A stretch of 64,000 bases of DNA from Pseudogymnoascus destructans (GCF_001641265.1 NW_020167556.1:62001-126000), one strand, 5' to 3'. Shown: positions 12,099 through 25,390, counted from the first letter of the stretch. Notes: a model not told the origin generated them from the letters alone. A program made the numbers and translations.

Positions 12099-13576
12099 TT
12101 AGGGCGAAAAAAGCTATATATTAATGTTGACACTGAATAATGTAATCCGTCTAAAATTGGAGCAGGATATATACCTAAGACTACTGTAAGAAGAACTAGA
12201 CTAAATAGCATGAAAAATTCTCGTACATTTAAATCTACTAAACTATATTGGTTTTTTAAAGTTAAAAAGAAGGCTCCTCCAAAAGCTATTCTATTAAACA
12301 TAAAAATAGTGTAAGCAGCTGAAAAAGACAACAGAAGAACTAGCCATTACACCTAATAATGGTAATTTTTTCAAATACACCATATAAAGACATAAATTCC
12401 CCAACAAAATTTAAAGTAAGAGGAACACCACAATTAGCTAAACATAATATAAAGAATAATATAGAAAATATAGGCATAATTTGAGCTATACCTCTATAAA
12501 ATGGTATCAATCTTGTCCCAGATCTGTCATATAATACACCACCTACACATATAAATAAACCACTAGATACAAAACCATGAGCTAAACCTAAAACTATACC
12601 TCCTTCTATACCTTGTATTGTATTACTAAACACACTATTAAATATACTGCAGCATGTGAAACAGAACTATAAGCAATTAGTTCTTTAATATCTATTGTTC
12701 TTAACGTACTAAAACTAGCATATATTATAGTGATTACCCCTATAAATATACTATATATGTATAATCTAAAGAAGCTTTAGGTAATAAAGGTAATATAAGT
12801 CTAAATATACCATATAAACTTAATTTTAACACAATACCTGCTAATAGGATACTACCACCTAAAGGTGATTCAACGTGAGCTTTTAATAACCATGTGTTTA
12901 AAAAAATAGTAGGAGTTTTAATAGCAAATGCTATAAATATACCATAAAATAAGAATAATTGTGTAGAGTAATTAAAATTAGTTTTATATAAAGCATCAAA
13001 ATCTGTTGTTCCCATTATAGATGACATCGTAAGTATCGATAATAATAAGAATAATGACCCAAATAATGTATATAAAAATAAATAAAAACTTGCTCTTACT
13101 TTATTACTTGATCCAAATAAACCAATTAATAAAAATAAAGGGGGCAATATACTTTCAAAAAACACATAAAATAATAATATATCTAATACTAAAAATACAG
13201 CTAATAATAAGCTTTCTAATAGTAATATAATAATAACATAAGATCTTATATTTTCTTTTATAGATTTCCAGTTAGAAAGTAGTGCTATAGGTACTATAAT
13301 AGTAGTCAATAGCACAAAATATATAGATAGCCCATCAACACCTAAATAAAAATCATATGAACTAACTTCATGATACTCTTGTACAAATTGAAATTGATTA
13401 ACACTAAAATCAAAAAGTATGAATATTAAGAATGAACATAATAAATTAACAATGGATGTTATTAAACCTGTTGTTTTTATACGTTTATTATTTAAGGCAG
13501 AGGTATCATAAGACATGCAAGTGGATATTATAAATATACCTATTAAAGGTATTACTAATAAAAGAGATAATAACAT
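12099..13576 (-). CDS. nad4: NADH dehydrogenase subunit 4, frame broken, unit 1
   Basis: Same gene as 44237-45715. Single-base indels near 12320-12370, 12630 and 12755 break the frame. A lost G at the 3' end also changes how the stop is reached. Confidence 0.93.
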
Positions 13577-13658
13577 ATACTAGACAAAATTAAATAAAGC
13601 AGACAGAAAAGATGAAATATACCCTACCCGAATATATCTAATACAAAAAAAAACAAAT

Positions 13659-14076
13659 TTAAACTTTTGCAGGCTTACCTACTATTTTATTAATTTTAAT
13701 GTAATTACTATGTAAAGTGTAAGTTTGTCTACTTTCTATTTTTAAGGCATTTTTACCTAATTCGAACGCAAAACCTAGCGTTAAGGCTAAAAAGAATACA
13801 AGCATTATAGTTAAACCATATACACCGTTAGCATATGCATAACTACATAAGGATAAACTAAAAGTATTTCTAAATCAAATAATAAAAACAAAAGGGCAAA
13901 TATAAAAAAAGAAATACTAAATTGTGTTCTATTTGTCCTAAAAAAGAATGAAAACCACATTCAAATGCACTATCCTTTTCATCGTAAGGATTATGAGGAG
14001 CGAATATTAAATTTACAGCTAATAAAATGATAGCTAATAATGGTATAAATACAAAAAAAAAAGTAATACTAGACAT
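13659..14076 (-). CDS. nad3: NADH dehydrogenase subunit 3, frame broken, unit 1
   Basis: Same gene as 45798-46217, two bases shorter, with breaks near 13840 and 13930. The ATG shares one base with the nad2 stop. Confidence 0.93.
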
Positions 14077-15754
14077 TATGAGTTAAATAATATTAAAGCT
14101 AATATATTTGACATACTTAATGATTCTTGAGGCATAAAAATAAATAATAAGATTATTAAAGTTAAAATACTTATTGTTATAGTTAAATGGCTTGATAGTA
14201 TTATGCTATCATATTTAAAGCTTAATTTTTGAACTATTCCATTCTTTTGGTTATAGTCGCATACATGTCAACATCTGAAATATAAGGATTACTTTATATT
14301 CAGGTTTATCGAAGAAAATCTCTTTTACAATGTTTAGATAATATACTGCACTTATTACACTAGTTAATATTGCAACAAGTGTTATGAAAACATATCCACT
14401 ATCTAAAGCTGCGCTTAATACCATCTGTTTTGCAAAAAATCCTATAAGAGGAGGTATACCTGCAAAAGAAAATAAAGTAATAGCTAAACTTAAAGCTAAC
14501 ATAGGATTTATATAAAAGAAACCTTTCATTTGACTAATTAATTGTATAGGTGAGTTATTCTTATCTAATAAAAAACTATATTTTTTATTCTCATTACTAT
14601 AGCAATACAATGAATATCCTATTGCTAATAACAACATGAATGCATTTAAATTACTTAAAGAGTATTGCATTAAATAAAAAATGAAAGCTTGAATTGACTC
14701 TATGCTGTTAATACTTAAAGCTAATAATATAAATCCTACATGACTTATAGTACTATAGGCAAACAATCTTTTTATTCTAAATTGTGTTAAACCTAATACT
14801 GAACCTATTATTAATGATAGTAAAGAACTGACTAATAAGCTAGTAGTTCAGCTAAAATTATTTATAAATAAGGAATTACTAGTATAGTGCACTAATTCTA
14901 AAAAGAATATAAATATAGATATTTTTGCTATTATAGCAATAAATGTAGTAACTACAGTAGGCACAGCATCATAAACATCAGGTGATCAAAAATGAAAAGG
15001 TGCAGCACTTATTTTAAATAAAAATCCTACACATAATATAAGTAAAGACATATTTATATAATCAGGTTTATATCAAGATTGAGTATTATTGCTTATATCA
15101 CAACCTAAATCGCTTATACTAGCAATAACATATATACCATCAAGACTAGTAGTACCAGAGTTAGCATATAAAAGGGCCGAACCTAATAATATAAAACAAG
15201 AAGCTAATCCACCTAATAAAAAATAAGTAAGACCTCCACTAGTTGCTTGTTCAGAATTTCTATATATAGTACTTAATAAATATAACCCATAACTTTGTAA
15301 CTCTATACTTAAAAAAATAGACACTAAATCACTTGTTGAAACTAAAAAAACAGCACCTGTTATAATAAACAATATAATTAAAGGGTATTCAATTATTTTA
15401 AATTGTTCTCCCATTTTATTTAAAATTTTAGATTTAAAGTTATTGTATTATAAGATAATAACTTAGAAGAGTTTTTAAAAAAGACTTTTCTAGGATAAAA
15501 ACTTGTTAATTGTAATATAGCAGCACTAACTAAAAAGATAAATAACTGAAATGTATGAGTTATGCTTGTAGCACTAAATAAACCCCCGTATAAACCTATC
15601 CCCGTATCTAAGTTTGTTAAATATAAACTATCTAAAGTAAGATAACTAGATATAATAAAATTATTATAGTTATTCTGCTATATAGAATAGATTTGTCTCG
15701 TCTCAATGAAACGGCATTCGACATTAATAATGAAATAAGTGAAAGAATTAACAT
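14076..15754 (-). CDS. nad2: NADH dehydrogenase subunit 2, frame broken, unit 1
   Basis: Same gene as 46217-47899, with indels near 14240, 14292, 15440 and 15650. Unit 2 is open for 560 residues. Confidence 0.93.
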
Positions 15755-15829
15755 GAGCCGGGAGAGAAATTTGAATTCTCATTATTAATGCATGAAATTA
15801 ATGTTCTAACCAATTAAACTATCCTGGCT
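15755..15829 (-). tRNA. trnM: tRNA-Met(CAU), next to nad2, unit 1
   Basis: Identical to 47900-47974. It abuts the nad2 start codon. Confidence 0.9.
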
Positions 15830-15860
15830 GACTTATATCTTATCTTTTTTTAATTTAAAG

Positions 15861-15933
15861 GGTCAGTACCCTGACTTGAACAGGGAACATACTGTGCCAC
15901 ATACAGTCGTTCTACCGATTGAACTATACCCAC
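15861..15933 (-). tRNA. trnH: tRNA-His(GUG), unit 1
   Basis: Identical to 48006-48078. Anticodon stem ACTGT/ACAGT encloses GTG. Confidence 0.92.
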
Positions 15934-15952
15934 CTTTATCTTTTAGGTTTTA

Positions 15953-16025
15953 TTATGCTGAAGTGATTCGAACACCCAATAATAAGCATCAAAAACCTAT
16001 GACTTGCCTATTAGTCTACAGCATA
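15953..16025 (-). tRNA. trnQ: tRNA-Gln(UUG), unit 1
   Basis: Identical to 48098-48170, with perfect acceptor TATGCTG/CAGCATA. Confidence 0.9.
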
Positions 16026-16098
16026 GATATATAAATTTGGAGTATACTTATATATCTATGCTTTATTTTACTCAAATATATATACTATACATAGTTTA

Positions 16099-16182
16099 TA
16101 AGGTAAACCCGACTTGAACGGGTAAGATAAGAAAATCAAATAGTCCTAAGCTATTCATGTCTACCAATTCCATCACTACCTT
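16099..16182 (-). tRNA. trnL: tRNA-Leu(UAG), unit 1
   Basis: Identical to 48245-48328. It has a long variable arm and the anticodon stem AATAG/CTATT. Confidence 0.92.
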
Positions 16183-16213
16183 TGTTAATTTAAATACACC
16201 TATATAGGAAATA

Positions 16214-16286
16214 TGCTCGAGATAAGAGTTGAACTTACAACCTAGATCGCTTCAAGACCTCGCCCTACCAATTGAGCTTCTCGAGC
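16214..16286 (-). tRNA. trnF: tRNA-Phe(GAA), unit 1
   Basis: Identical to 48360-48432. Acceptor GCTCGAG/CTCGAGC. Confidence 0.92.
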
Positions 16287-16305
16287 TAAAATTTAGATTT
16301 AATTA

Positions 16306-16377
16306 TGGAGACATCAGGATTCGAACCTGAGATAACGACTTGCAAAGTCGCAGTTTTACCAATTAAACTATGTCCCC
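16306..16377 (-). tRNA. trnA: tRNA-Ala(UGC), unit 1
   Basis: Identical to 48452-48523. Acceptor GGGGACA/TGTCTCC. Confidence 0.92.
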
Positions 16378-16460
16378 TATATAGATAGTTTAAAATATAA
16401 ACCTCTAAATATATTATATATAAATATTATATAAACCAAATAATATATTTAGTTAAATAC

Positions 16461-16543
16461 TATCCGAAAAACGACTTGAACGTTCACGATATTATATCAG
16501 TAAAGCTTAAGTTTACCCTGTCTACCAATTCCAGCACTCGGAC
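16461..16543 (-). tRNA. trnL: tRNA-Leu(UAA), unit 1
   Basis: Identical to 48607-48689. Anticodon stem GTAAA/TTTAC and a long variable arm. Confidence 0.92.
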
Positions 16544-16553
16544 TATATAATAT

Positions 16554-16626
16554 TAAGGCCAAAGTGACTTGAACACTCATCTAAACCGTCATGAGCAGCT
16601 TGCTTTACCAATTAAGCTATAACCTT
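16554..16626 (-). tRNA. trnM: tRNA-Met(CAU), second copy, unit 1
   Basis: Identical to 48700-48772. Loop CTCATGA. Confidence 0.9.
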
Positions 16627-16754
16627 TAAATACCGGTCTAAACCATATATACCATGTATACATCTACTAATATATATATATCTTATGCACTATAACATTT
16701 ATAATATAAGATTGTAACATTTGCATAATATTAAATAAAAATGATATTATTCAT

Positions 16755-16827
16755 TGACCTTAGAGGGACTCGAACCCTCGAATATGACAGTGAAAGTATC
16801 AAGTCTTAACCCCTCGACTATAAGGCC
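16755..16827 (-). tRNA. trnE: tRNA-Glu(UUC), unit 1
   Basis: Identical to 48901-48973. Loop CTTTCAC. Confidence 0.92.
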
Positions 16828-16957
16828 TTTTATGACTTAAATAATCAATTTAATACATAAAAACCGAAAGTATATACATTTTATACTCATTACCTATTAT
16901 CGGTATAAGGTATATATGTTAATAGAAATACTAAAAAAACTTTTTTTTTGTTAAACC

Positions 16958-17030
16958 AAGCCCAGTGCAAGTATCGCACTTGCTTCAGCTGGTTACAAAA
17001 CAGCTACATTACTTTTATGCTAACCAGGCT
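16958..17030 (-). tRNA. trnT: tRNA-Thr(UGU), unit 1
   Basis: Identical to 49104-49176. Acceptor AGCCTGG/CTGGGCT. Confidence 0.9.
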
Positions 17031-17646
17031 TATTAATTGGCCTTATAAAAATTTTAGGATTTTTTTTTATATCTTAAAAAAAAAAACAATAGAGATAATA
17101 TAATGTAAGATATATATAAATCAGTTATTTATAAAATTAGTACTTTATGCCTAAAAACATTTAAATTCTTTCAGCTAAAGCCTATTAATCACATATTTAA
17201 TAAAATATGGAAATCGTTAGTGTTAAACTACCTATATTTAAGAATATCTTAAAGTAAGTTTCGCGCCTAGATGCATTCAGCACTTATCTTTAACTAACGT
17301 AGCGTTCCTGCCGTGCCTATGCTATATATTTACTTAAGTGAAAGTAACATCCCTGTATAAACTTAATTATACTTTTATTAATATTGGGCACATAAACAAC
17401 AGGTAAACCATAGGTTAATATACCCAGCTCCTTTCGTACGAGGGGGCTATCCTTATTTTATTCTAATTTCCTCTAGAAGATAGAAACCATACTGTCTCAC
17501 GACGTATTTAACCCAGCTCGTGTAACTTATTAATCGACGAACAGTCGAACCCTTCATGATTACTGCATTCATGTGGATAAGTTAAGCCGACATCGAGGTG
17601 CCAAACTGCGCACTCAATTTGTACTTCCTGGCGCAATTAGCCTGTT

Positions 17647-19641
17647 CAAAATTTGTTATCATAAAGGTTATTTATCCTTTATTTCCATCTTTCACAAGAT
17701 GGTTCAGACTATTTCTTCATTTCTTTTTATATAGTAAATGCAACGCGAGAATTATGAAGAATAATTTAAAAGGATAATAATACTATTTAGTAATTATTTA
17801 CTGCTTATTCAACCTTTAGACCAAAAGCTCCACTACGTGTTTTTGTATTTACTACAGTATATTGCACATTAGATTTAGCATGACCTCTTAACATTACTGA
17901 TGATAATTTTCTATAAGAAGAATCCAAATTTTTAATGCTACCTTTTCATTTTACCTTAAATACAGATCTAGAGGCAGTAGAACGTTTACTTAATCTACCT
18001 TTAGCTTCTAATCTTACACCCGACATATCCTTATTTTTCAAAGAATCAAATACAATATCTAACGGATTATAAGTGTTAATATAATTTTCATTATAAGCTG
18101 TTAAAGGTGTTTTATCTTTATCACCTGACATAAACGTTTGAAGAAGGTAATATATCTAGTAATAATTGATCTAACGTATCCTTATCTGTGTTATATTTAT
18201 TTATATTAGAATTAATATGTAAATTTTTAAGGTGATCTAGGCAAAAGTTATCTACTTTTACACTATTTTCTTTTATCTTATTAACTCTAGTAATTTAACT
18301 AAATATAAGGAAGATTTTAAGACATTTAATAGATTATTTTTTCTATTTTTCAATTTTGTAGATATTACTTCTGTAAAAATGTCACTATTGAAATACAAAG
18401 TTTTTAAATTTACTATATTAAATTCTACTTCTTTACTGTAAAGTTTACCTATTATTCCTTTTAATTTTAATATAAACTCATCCTCAAATTTAGATTTATT
18501 TAAGTTAAGTAAAAGTTTACATGTAGCAATCTCTTAATTTCTTTACTTAAAAAATTTTTTCTTAAGGACTCTGTATATAATTGGTCCAATTTTTTATGAG
18601 CTATTTTATCATTTTTACTTAAAATTATCATTTCATTTATAATATCTAAATATGATACCATATAAGGGTCTACTTTTAAGTCTAGATTTGACTTTAAATT
18701 AGACTTTAACTCCTCTAAATAATCTACAAGAGAAGCTTCTTTTTTATATACATTTATATCATGTAATAGATTTATTAAAGATGGATTTATATCAAGATTT
18801 TTAAGTATAGAGGTAAAATAAGCTTTTATTAAATTTTTTCAATTTTAAAGTTAAATAAATTTTTCTGCATTATATGTATATAAGGTTACTGTTACTTTAG
18901 AACTTGTGTGTTTTAATTCTGCTTTACTTATCAATATCTTATTTAGAGATAGTCTTCTAAATCTTATAGCTATTTTACTACTTTTTAATGTTTTATTATT
19001 AAATAAAAATTAAAATAACTTTTAACTAACTGACTTAAAGTTTTATCTGCAATAGATAAATTTTTATATAACTTTGGTTATAAGCATACACAGAATTAAA
19101 TCATTCTTTAGTCGCAGCAGGAAAAACACGAGTAGGACCTATAGTGTTAGAAATAACATCTAAAGGTATATTTTATGTTTAAAATTTATTTTTTTGTTAA
19201 ATATAAGGGGTTTCAATATTTCAGTTTTTTGGTTATTATTTTTCATGTTTTTTAATTATTTATACCAACATAATACAGTGGTAATAAGCTTTACTTTAAT
19301 CTAAAAACTTTAAAGAAACTAAACTAAAGTAAAGACTATTTCATTAATAAATTAATATTAACTAAGGTTAAGCAATATAAATAATATTGCAATTATATAA
19401 CTATATATTAAGAAAGTTGGGCATTATTAGAAAGATTATTGTTAGCATAACTCACTTTCTAGTCGTTGACGGTTTTACTTTTAACACCTTTTTAAGTAAT
19501 TATGCTAAAGTAAAGTTCGCTTCAAGTATACTAAGTCCTCAGACAAAGTTATTCTTGAAATTAACCCAATAAATTGCCAATGAGTTTAAGTCTAATTAAC
19601 CAATATTAAATATTAGTAGACTTAAACATTGGAGGACTAAC
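17647..19641 (-). mobile_element. Group I intron of rnl carrying rps3, unit 1
   Basis: Same intron as 49795-51797. The 5' exon ends GGGAT and the 3' exon begins AACAGGC. Confidence 0.9.
17794..19246 (-). CDS. rps3: Ribosomal protein uS3, frame broken, unit 1
   Basis: Same gene as 49942-51399. Indels near 17819, 18136, 18285, 18533, 18840 and 19005 split it into pieces. Unit 2 is open for 485 residues. Confidence 0.88.
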
Positions 19642-22315
19642 ATCCCTAGCGTAGCTTTTTCATAAATCCAAGACCTTTCCTTTCTGCATCTTGTGATCAT
19701 ATGCCCCGCTTACGCGACTGATAGACGTGTAAGTCAAACAGTAAAGCAAGATTAAGCCATTAAACTTGACAAGTAATAAACATAATTATCATATTAGCAA
19801 TTTGTAGTTTGGTTTCACCAAATACACCTAATAAAAAAATTAAAAAAACATTGGAAAGATATCTACTTCAATGTTTTAATTACATCTATTTTCCATATAG
19901 ATAAAATCTTACTAGGATAAAAAAATATTTCTAACTTAATAGATAAATAGCTGGATTAGTTATAGCATAAGCTACACCAAATAACAAACTAAAAATAAAT
20001 ACATTAAATATATAATGTATTGTTAGTCATGAAAACTTATTTCCAAATAGTATACTTAGAAGTAAGTCATGTCAATTTTACAAAATTAACTTTGGATACA
20101 CCCAGGTACTTTTTATGGGATCTGTGCCCCGCATAAACTGCCTCCTAGCCATTGTTTCCCTAACATAGTAGGGGTAATTTCCTATCTTTAGATAAGAAAA
20201 TAGAATAAATCTATCAATATGACGAATAAAATAAAGGTCTTCCAATAATATCTAACCAATTACCTTATATTACTAAAATTAATTAAATCACATTCAATAA
20301 CTAGCAACAGTAAAGCTGCATAGGGTCTTCTCGTCTAACTAGAGGTAAACTGTATCTGCACAGTTATTCCAATTTCACTGAGCCAATCATTGAGACAGCT
20401 GTTGTATCGTTAAATCATTCATGCAAGACCGCATTTAACGGCCAGGTATTCCGCTACCTTAGGACCCTCAAAATAAGGCCGCCATTGATCGGGGTTTCCT
20501 TCAAAGTCAAGCTTATATTAGTCAACTTAATAAATCGTTAACCAGCCGACATCGGGCAGAAATCACACTCAATACTTTGATTTATTATCTTACTGCAGAG
20601 TGCTTTGTTTTAATTAAACAGTCGTACAACACTATTCCATGCTTCCTATTCTTTACCTGATATTAATCAGGAGGAATGGCTCTCCTTATCCCTAAGTTAC
20701 GGTAGTTAGTTTGCCGAGTTCCTTAATGATTGTTCACTCAAACGCCTTCGTATACTCTACTTGCTTACTTGGGGTAGACTCTAGGTACGGTTATTATGTC
20801 GCCTTAATAATAAATATTTTTAAGATATTTACTATTTAAGGTTTTTACTGTTTTTCCAGAACCTTCTTCACTTAAGAAAAAGATAATAAGACGAAACATC
20901 TTAATCTCTTTTTCTTATAAAAGGTTGTTACTTTGTAGACAAGATTTTCTCATCGTTTAATCCTTTAGGTTTATAAACTTAGAGGCCGTTACTTTAAAAA
21001 ATCCATAAGCTTTAGGCGAGGGGGATATACCCCCTTTTCGTTACTCATGTCAGCATTGTCACTTGGGTCATTTATTCCTAAATCTTTTTAAGAAATAGTC
21101 TAAAATTTACCCAACGTTCCGCTACCCCATATTATATAATATTATGTTTTAATATGGACAAGGTGTCGGTATATTATTTAGATCCGTTAAATTTTCGGTG
21201 CCACTATCAATGTAAATAGTAAACTATTTACTGAACCAGTGCTCTGTTACGAGGTCTTCAAAAATGGCCGCTTCTAAGCCTATTTCCTAGTCGTATTTGA
21301 TAGAAACTTCCTTAATTTCACTTAATATTAATTTTGGAACCTTAACTCTTGTTCTGGGCTGTTTCCCTTTAGACATACAACCTTAGCGTACTATGTCTGA
21401 TTATTTAATATTCATCATTGCCCTTCCGAGTGCGAATACTCACCGATAAAATCTTCACGATCCCCCGATATGTACAAAAATAATAAATAACACAAATAAA
21501 TATGTTATCTATTAAAGTTGCCTGAGATCACAGTTCTGTACCTGCTATGATGTAACTTAAATTACCTACTTCTATAGGTTTCGCAGAAAACCAGCTATCC
21601 TGGTCAGTTTTGTCTTTCACTAACTTACCACAGTTCATCGGATATCTATACAACGATAACCCGTTCGGGCTTTTATAACCCTGACTATGGTAAGATCACC
21701 AGGCTTCGGGTCTAATTTTAGATACTAATTCATTATTTCATAATTGGTTTATCTAGGCATTGCTGCTCGCATCTAACATTAACTTACTGACCCATTATGC
21801 AAAAGGTACGCTCTCACTATGTATTTAAACTTTGCTTGAGCTGCTTATAAAACTACTAATTCAAACCTTTCCTTCACAGAACTATACGCTGTCGCTTATA
21901 TATTATATTTAGCCTTAGAGGAAGGTTCCCCTTAACATTCAAACAGGTTTATAGCCCGTTCTACTTATTTAAAGTATTAATAGAGATTTAGTTATCCTTT
22001 ATCTCCTTTTAATACTCTAGGCTCTTCTACTTTAATTCACACTAATTGTAGAATCTCGTTTGATTTCTTTTCCTAAAGCTACTAAGATGTTTCAATTCAC
22101 TTCGTTTATTACTGAATTTATCTAAGAGTTCATGTGTTAAGTATTTTTACACAATTTAAAAATATTACTCTCTTTAATATATAGCAAGGTATTCCTAATA
22201 GTTTCTTTATATACTTGCTTATACTACAATTTATAGTATATAAACATTAAATCTATATCCATTACATTATATTACTAATACCAATTTAGTACATGTAGTA
22301 CTAAATTACGTATTT

Positions 22316-22388
22316 TCGGGTTATTATGGTTCGAACATAACAATTCCTCAACCCAAATGAGACGCCTAACCAACCTGGCTCTAACCCG
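22316..22388 (-). tRNA. trnP: tRNA-Pro(UGG), unit 1
   Basis: Identical to 54475-54547. Acceptor CGGGTTA/TAACCCG. Confidence 0.92.
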
Positions 22389-22417
22389 TTTATAATAATG
22401 TATTATTGCTAATAATA

Positions 22418-22504
22418 CAGAGAATATCCGATTTGAACGGATGTGATTTATAAAAAACCAAATAAATCTCAAGTTTACCGCCTTAACCGCTCGGCCAATT
22501 CTCT
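22418..22504 (-). tRNA. trnS: tRNA-Ser(UGA), unit 1
   Basis: Same as 54577-54663 with small indels in the variable arm and D arm. Confidence 0.9.
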
Positions 22505-22546
22505 TTACTATGGTTTACAACATATAATTTATATAGTATTATACTA

Positions 22547-22618
22547 TGATTCTTTCAAGACTTGAACTTGAATAACATCCTTATCAAAAACGCACTTTAC
22601 CAATTAAGTTAAAGAACC
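22547..22618 (-). tRNA. trnI: tRNA-Ile(GAU), unit 1
   Basis: Identical to 54706-54777. Acceptor GGTTCTT/AAGAATC. Confidence 0.88.
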
Positions 22619-22643
22619 TTATGCTAAACTAATATATGTTTTA

Positions 22644-22715
22644 CAAGAGTACTCAGACTTGAACTGAGAACATGAAATCTGAAGCTTCTTGTTTTGCCTA
22701 TTAAACTATGCTCTT
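22644..22715 (-). tRNA. trnW: tRNA-Trp(UCA), unit 1
   Basis: Identical to 54803-54874. The UCA anticodon reads UGA and UGG. Confidence 0.92.
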
Positions 22716-22752
22716 TTATTAAAACCTTAACGAAAGTATAGCTTTTTATTAA

Positions 22753-22830
22753 CGGAAAGAGATGAATTGAACTCCAGGTGTTAATACACAATATTTAGCA
22801 AATATCTCGCCTTACAATGGCAACTTTTCC
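22753..22830 (-). tRNA. trnS: tRNA-Ser(GCU), unit 1 (three small deletions)
   Basis: Same as 54913-54993 but three bases shorter, probably errors. Loop TTGCTAA. Confidence 0.85.
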
Positions 22831-22896
22831 TTTCTATGATAACATAATAAAAAGACTTTTTTATGCTAACAATAAAAAACATATTCAGTATATATG

Positions 22897-22969
22897 CGGG
22901 CCAGACCGGATTCGAACCGACATCTACTTTCGTGACAAGAAAGTCCTTTACCAATTAAGTGACTAACCC
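22897..22969 (-). tRNA. trnD: tRNA-Asp(GUC), unit 1
   Basis: Identical to 55061-55133. Stem CTTTC/GAAAG around GTC. Confidence 0.92.
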
Positions 22970-22978
22970 TTGTTATTT

Positions 22979-23049
22979 TGCGGCTAGCCGAAGTCGAATC
23001 GACATAAAACGTTTGGAAGACGTCGGGTTTACCATTAACTTATAGCCGC
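22979..23049 (-). tRNA. trnG: tRNA-Gly(UCC), rnl-cox3 copy, unit 1
   Basis: Identical over its 71 bases to the trnG beside cox2 as read in unit 2. Confidence 0.92.
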
Positions 23050-23058
23050 TTATTCTTT

Positions 23059-23131
23059 TAAGACCTATGGGATTTGAACCCATATAATAGTGATTAAAAG
23101 GCACATGCTTTACCAATTAAGCCAAAGTCTC
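23059..23131 (-). tRNA. trnK: tRNA-Lys(UUU), unit 1
   Basis: Identical to 55224-55296. Loop CTTTTAA. Confidence 0.88.
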
Positions 23132-23189
23132 TAAAGATATATAATATTATTTATCTTTTATTAGTTTACTAATACTTATATAGTTATAT

Positions 23190-23999
23190 TTATGACCCTC
23201 AATAGTATATAGATACGAATAAGAAAAGTCATACTACATCTACAAAATGTCAATACAATATACTTGACTCTAAACCTAAATGATGGTTATCTGTAGCATG
23301 GTAAGCTAATACACGTCATAAACCTACAGCTATAAAAGCTGTTCCTATCATTACGTGTATCCCATGGAAACCTGTCCCAAAATAAAAACATGATCCGTAG
23401 GCTCCATCACTTATAGTAAATGAAGAGACTGTGTACTCTACACCTTGAAAACCTGTAAAGATTAAGGCTAATAAAACTGTAGCTACTATACCGTATAAGG
23501 TTCCACTTCTGTTTCCTTGTATTAAAGAATGATGAGCATATGTAACTGTTACACCACTAGACAATAATATAATAGTATTAAGCAAAGGCAATTCAAAAGG
23601 ATTTATAGCTTCTATACCCATAGGTGGTCATTGAGCACCTAATTCTACAGTAGGTGATAAAGCACTATGAAAGAAGGCTCAAAAGATAGCTAAGAAAAAT
23701 AATGCTTCTGAAACAATAAATAGAGCAACACCCATGTTTAACCCTTTTTGTACTGCTAATGTATGATTACCTAAATATGTACCCTCACTTATAACATCAC
23801 GTCATCAAAAGGACATAGAAGAAACAACAGCTATAAAAGAACAAGCTAAATAGAATCCTGCGTTACTAAATCCGTGCATAGTTAAGACACCGCTGGTAGT
23901 TAAATTAAATAAGGCAATACATGTGTAAATAGGTCAAGGTGAAGGAGAAACTAAATGAAACGGATGTGCTTGAAACTGACTTCTGTTAAGGTTTGTCAT
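23190..23999 (-). CDS. cox3: Cytochrome c oxidase subunit 3, unit 1 (intact)
   Basis: An open 269-residue frame in code 4, same as 55355-56164. It contains FYFGTGFHGIHVMIGT and ends VSIYYWGS. Confidence 0.97.
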
Positions 24000-24202
24000 C
24001 TTTTTATTTTTCTTTACTTGTCTGGAACAAACTTAATTTTCCTTTTTCACTATTTGTGTATTAATCAGATACATTTTTATTTTTCGTGTTAAATATTGAT
24101 ATAACATTCATATTTAGAAGAACTAATACCTAAAAAAAAAAAGATACGTATATATACATGGTTTAAGGAGACGTTCAATTTATTGTAGATACTACTCTAT
24201 TT

Positions 24203-24273
24203 AAAGGATAAGTGATTTGAACATTTAACCTACCATGTGTAAAACGGTTGCTCTACCAATTGAGCTAATCCCT
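24203..24273 (-). tRNA. trnV: tRNA-Val(UAC), diverged copy, unit 1
   Basis: Identical to 56368-56438. Its 5' half equals the other trnV. Its 3' half has weakened anticodon, T and acceptor stems. Confidence 0.65.
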
Positions 24274-24566
24274 CTAGGGTTAATATATATATATTAACCT
24301 ATAAATTGTCCGGTCTTTATATTTAGATTAATATATATTACAGACCTTTAATTAACTCATCTATTATGAATTAAGTTTTCTCTGTAGTATAAATAGAATC
24401 GGGTAATAATTAGCTTCATATTTTTAATTTTATTTAGAATCTGATACATATGTAGGTATTGATATAGACTTACATTTATTCTTCTAGATAAAAAAAAAGA
24501 AATTTACAAAGGAAGTATAAAGACAGACTAATGTATTAAATATTAAAACTTATAATAAACTCCTTT

Positions 24567-24638
24567 AAGGGATAAAATGATTCGAACATTCAACCTACCG
24601 TGTGTAAAACGGTTGCTCTACCAATTGAGCTAATCCCT
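24567..24638 (-). tRNA. trnV: tRNA-Val(UAC), main copy, unit 1
   Basis: Same as 56737-56807 with one extra A. Anticodon stem ACCGT/ACGGT encloses TTTACAC. Confidence 0.9.
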
Positions 24639-24743
24639 CTAGGATTAATTTATATATATATATTAACCTATATTTATGTTAATACTTTATGTACCACCAG
24701 CAGCAGTTATTTCACTTACTCTCCTCAAAACCACAGATTTAAA

Positions 24744-25017
24744 TTACTCCGCTACTCCATGATTGTGCACATTTATAGCTATATGCCACATAATACGAAT
24801 TCTACCCGTTTCAGGGTCAGCTTCAAGAATAGCTAATTCCGAAAAATATCGGACTGTTAAGCATAACACGATAGTCTGCGATAAGTACATCTAAATTAAC
24901 ATTACCACATATAACACCATGAGCTACAGCATCTACGTCACAAATTCTACTTAGAGGTATAATTATATTACCATTCTTATATAAATAACCGTTAGGAACA
25001 TTATATACTCTAAACAC
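24744..25017 (-). CDS. Unidentified ORF between trnV and trnR, unit 1 (one extra base)
   Basis: Same as 56913-57185. An extra G near 24850 breaks the frame. Confidence 0.35.
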
Positions 25018-25318
25018 CTAGTTTCTTTAATTATACTATTTCATGCAATAAGCCCTCAAGATTGCTTACTTAAGATAAGAGACTCACACAAAGATAAATC
25101 AGGTAATTTAATTAAATAGGGTGCTACTGCTACTAAATAATCTAAACCACTATTGGTAAAATTTTCCAGAAATGTTCTTAACAATTCGAATATCTTTTGT
25201 TTAATTTAATTTTTATATATTATTCTACACTTTTGACTAAGATACATAGATATATATATTAGATAATTAGAATTATATTGTGTACGTACTTTAAGTACAT
25301 TGAGTAAACCTAGTGCGA

Positions 25319-25390
25319 AAGTGAGTACAAGATTCGAACTTGTGTCCTTATGTCCATAACACAAAACTCTACCCTTTGAGCTAACCCATC
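25319..25390 (-). tRNA. tRNA-Arg-derived element with AUG anticodon, unit 1
   Basis: Identical to 57487-57558. See that entry. Confidence 0.6.

Larger units (their letters stand above)
17140..22281 (-). rRNA. rnl: Large subunit ribosomal RNA, unit 1
   Basis: Same gene as 49288-54440. It holds the rps3-bearing intron at 17647-19641. Both outer ends are approximate. The sarcin-ricin loop and the GGGAT/AACAGGC intron insertion site are visible. Confidence 0.93.

Noticed and set aside
19387..19572. Plus-strand frame inside the rnl intron
   Set aside because: It lies in structured intron RNA sequence and is opened by chance in one unit only.
22275..22472. Minus-strand frame over trnP and trnS
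   Set aside because: It translates the tRNA genes themselves.
24600..24836. Plus-strand frame over trnV
   Set aside because: It runs through the antisense of a tRNA and its AT spacer and has no coding character.
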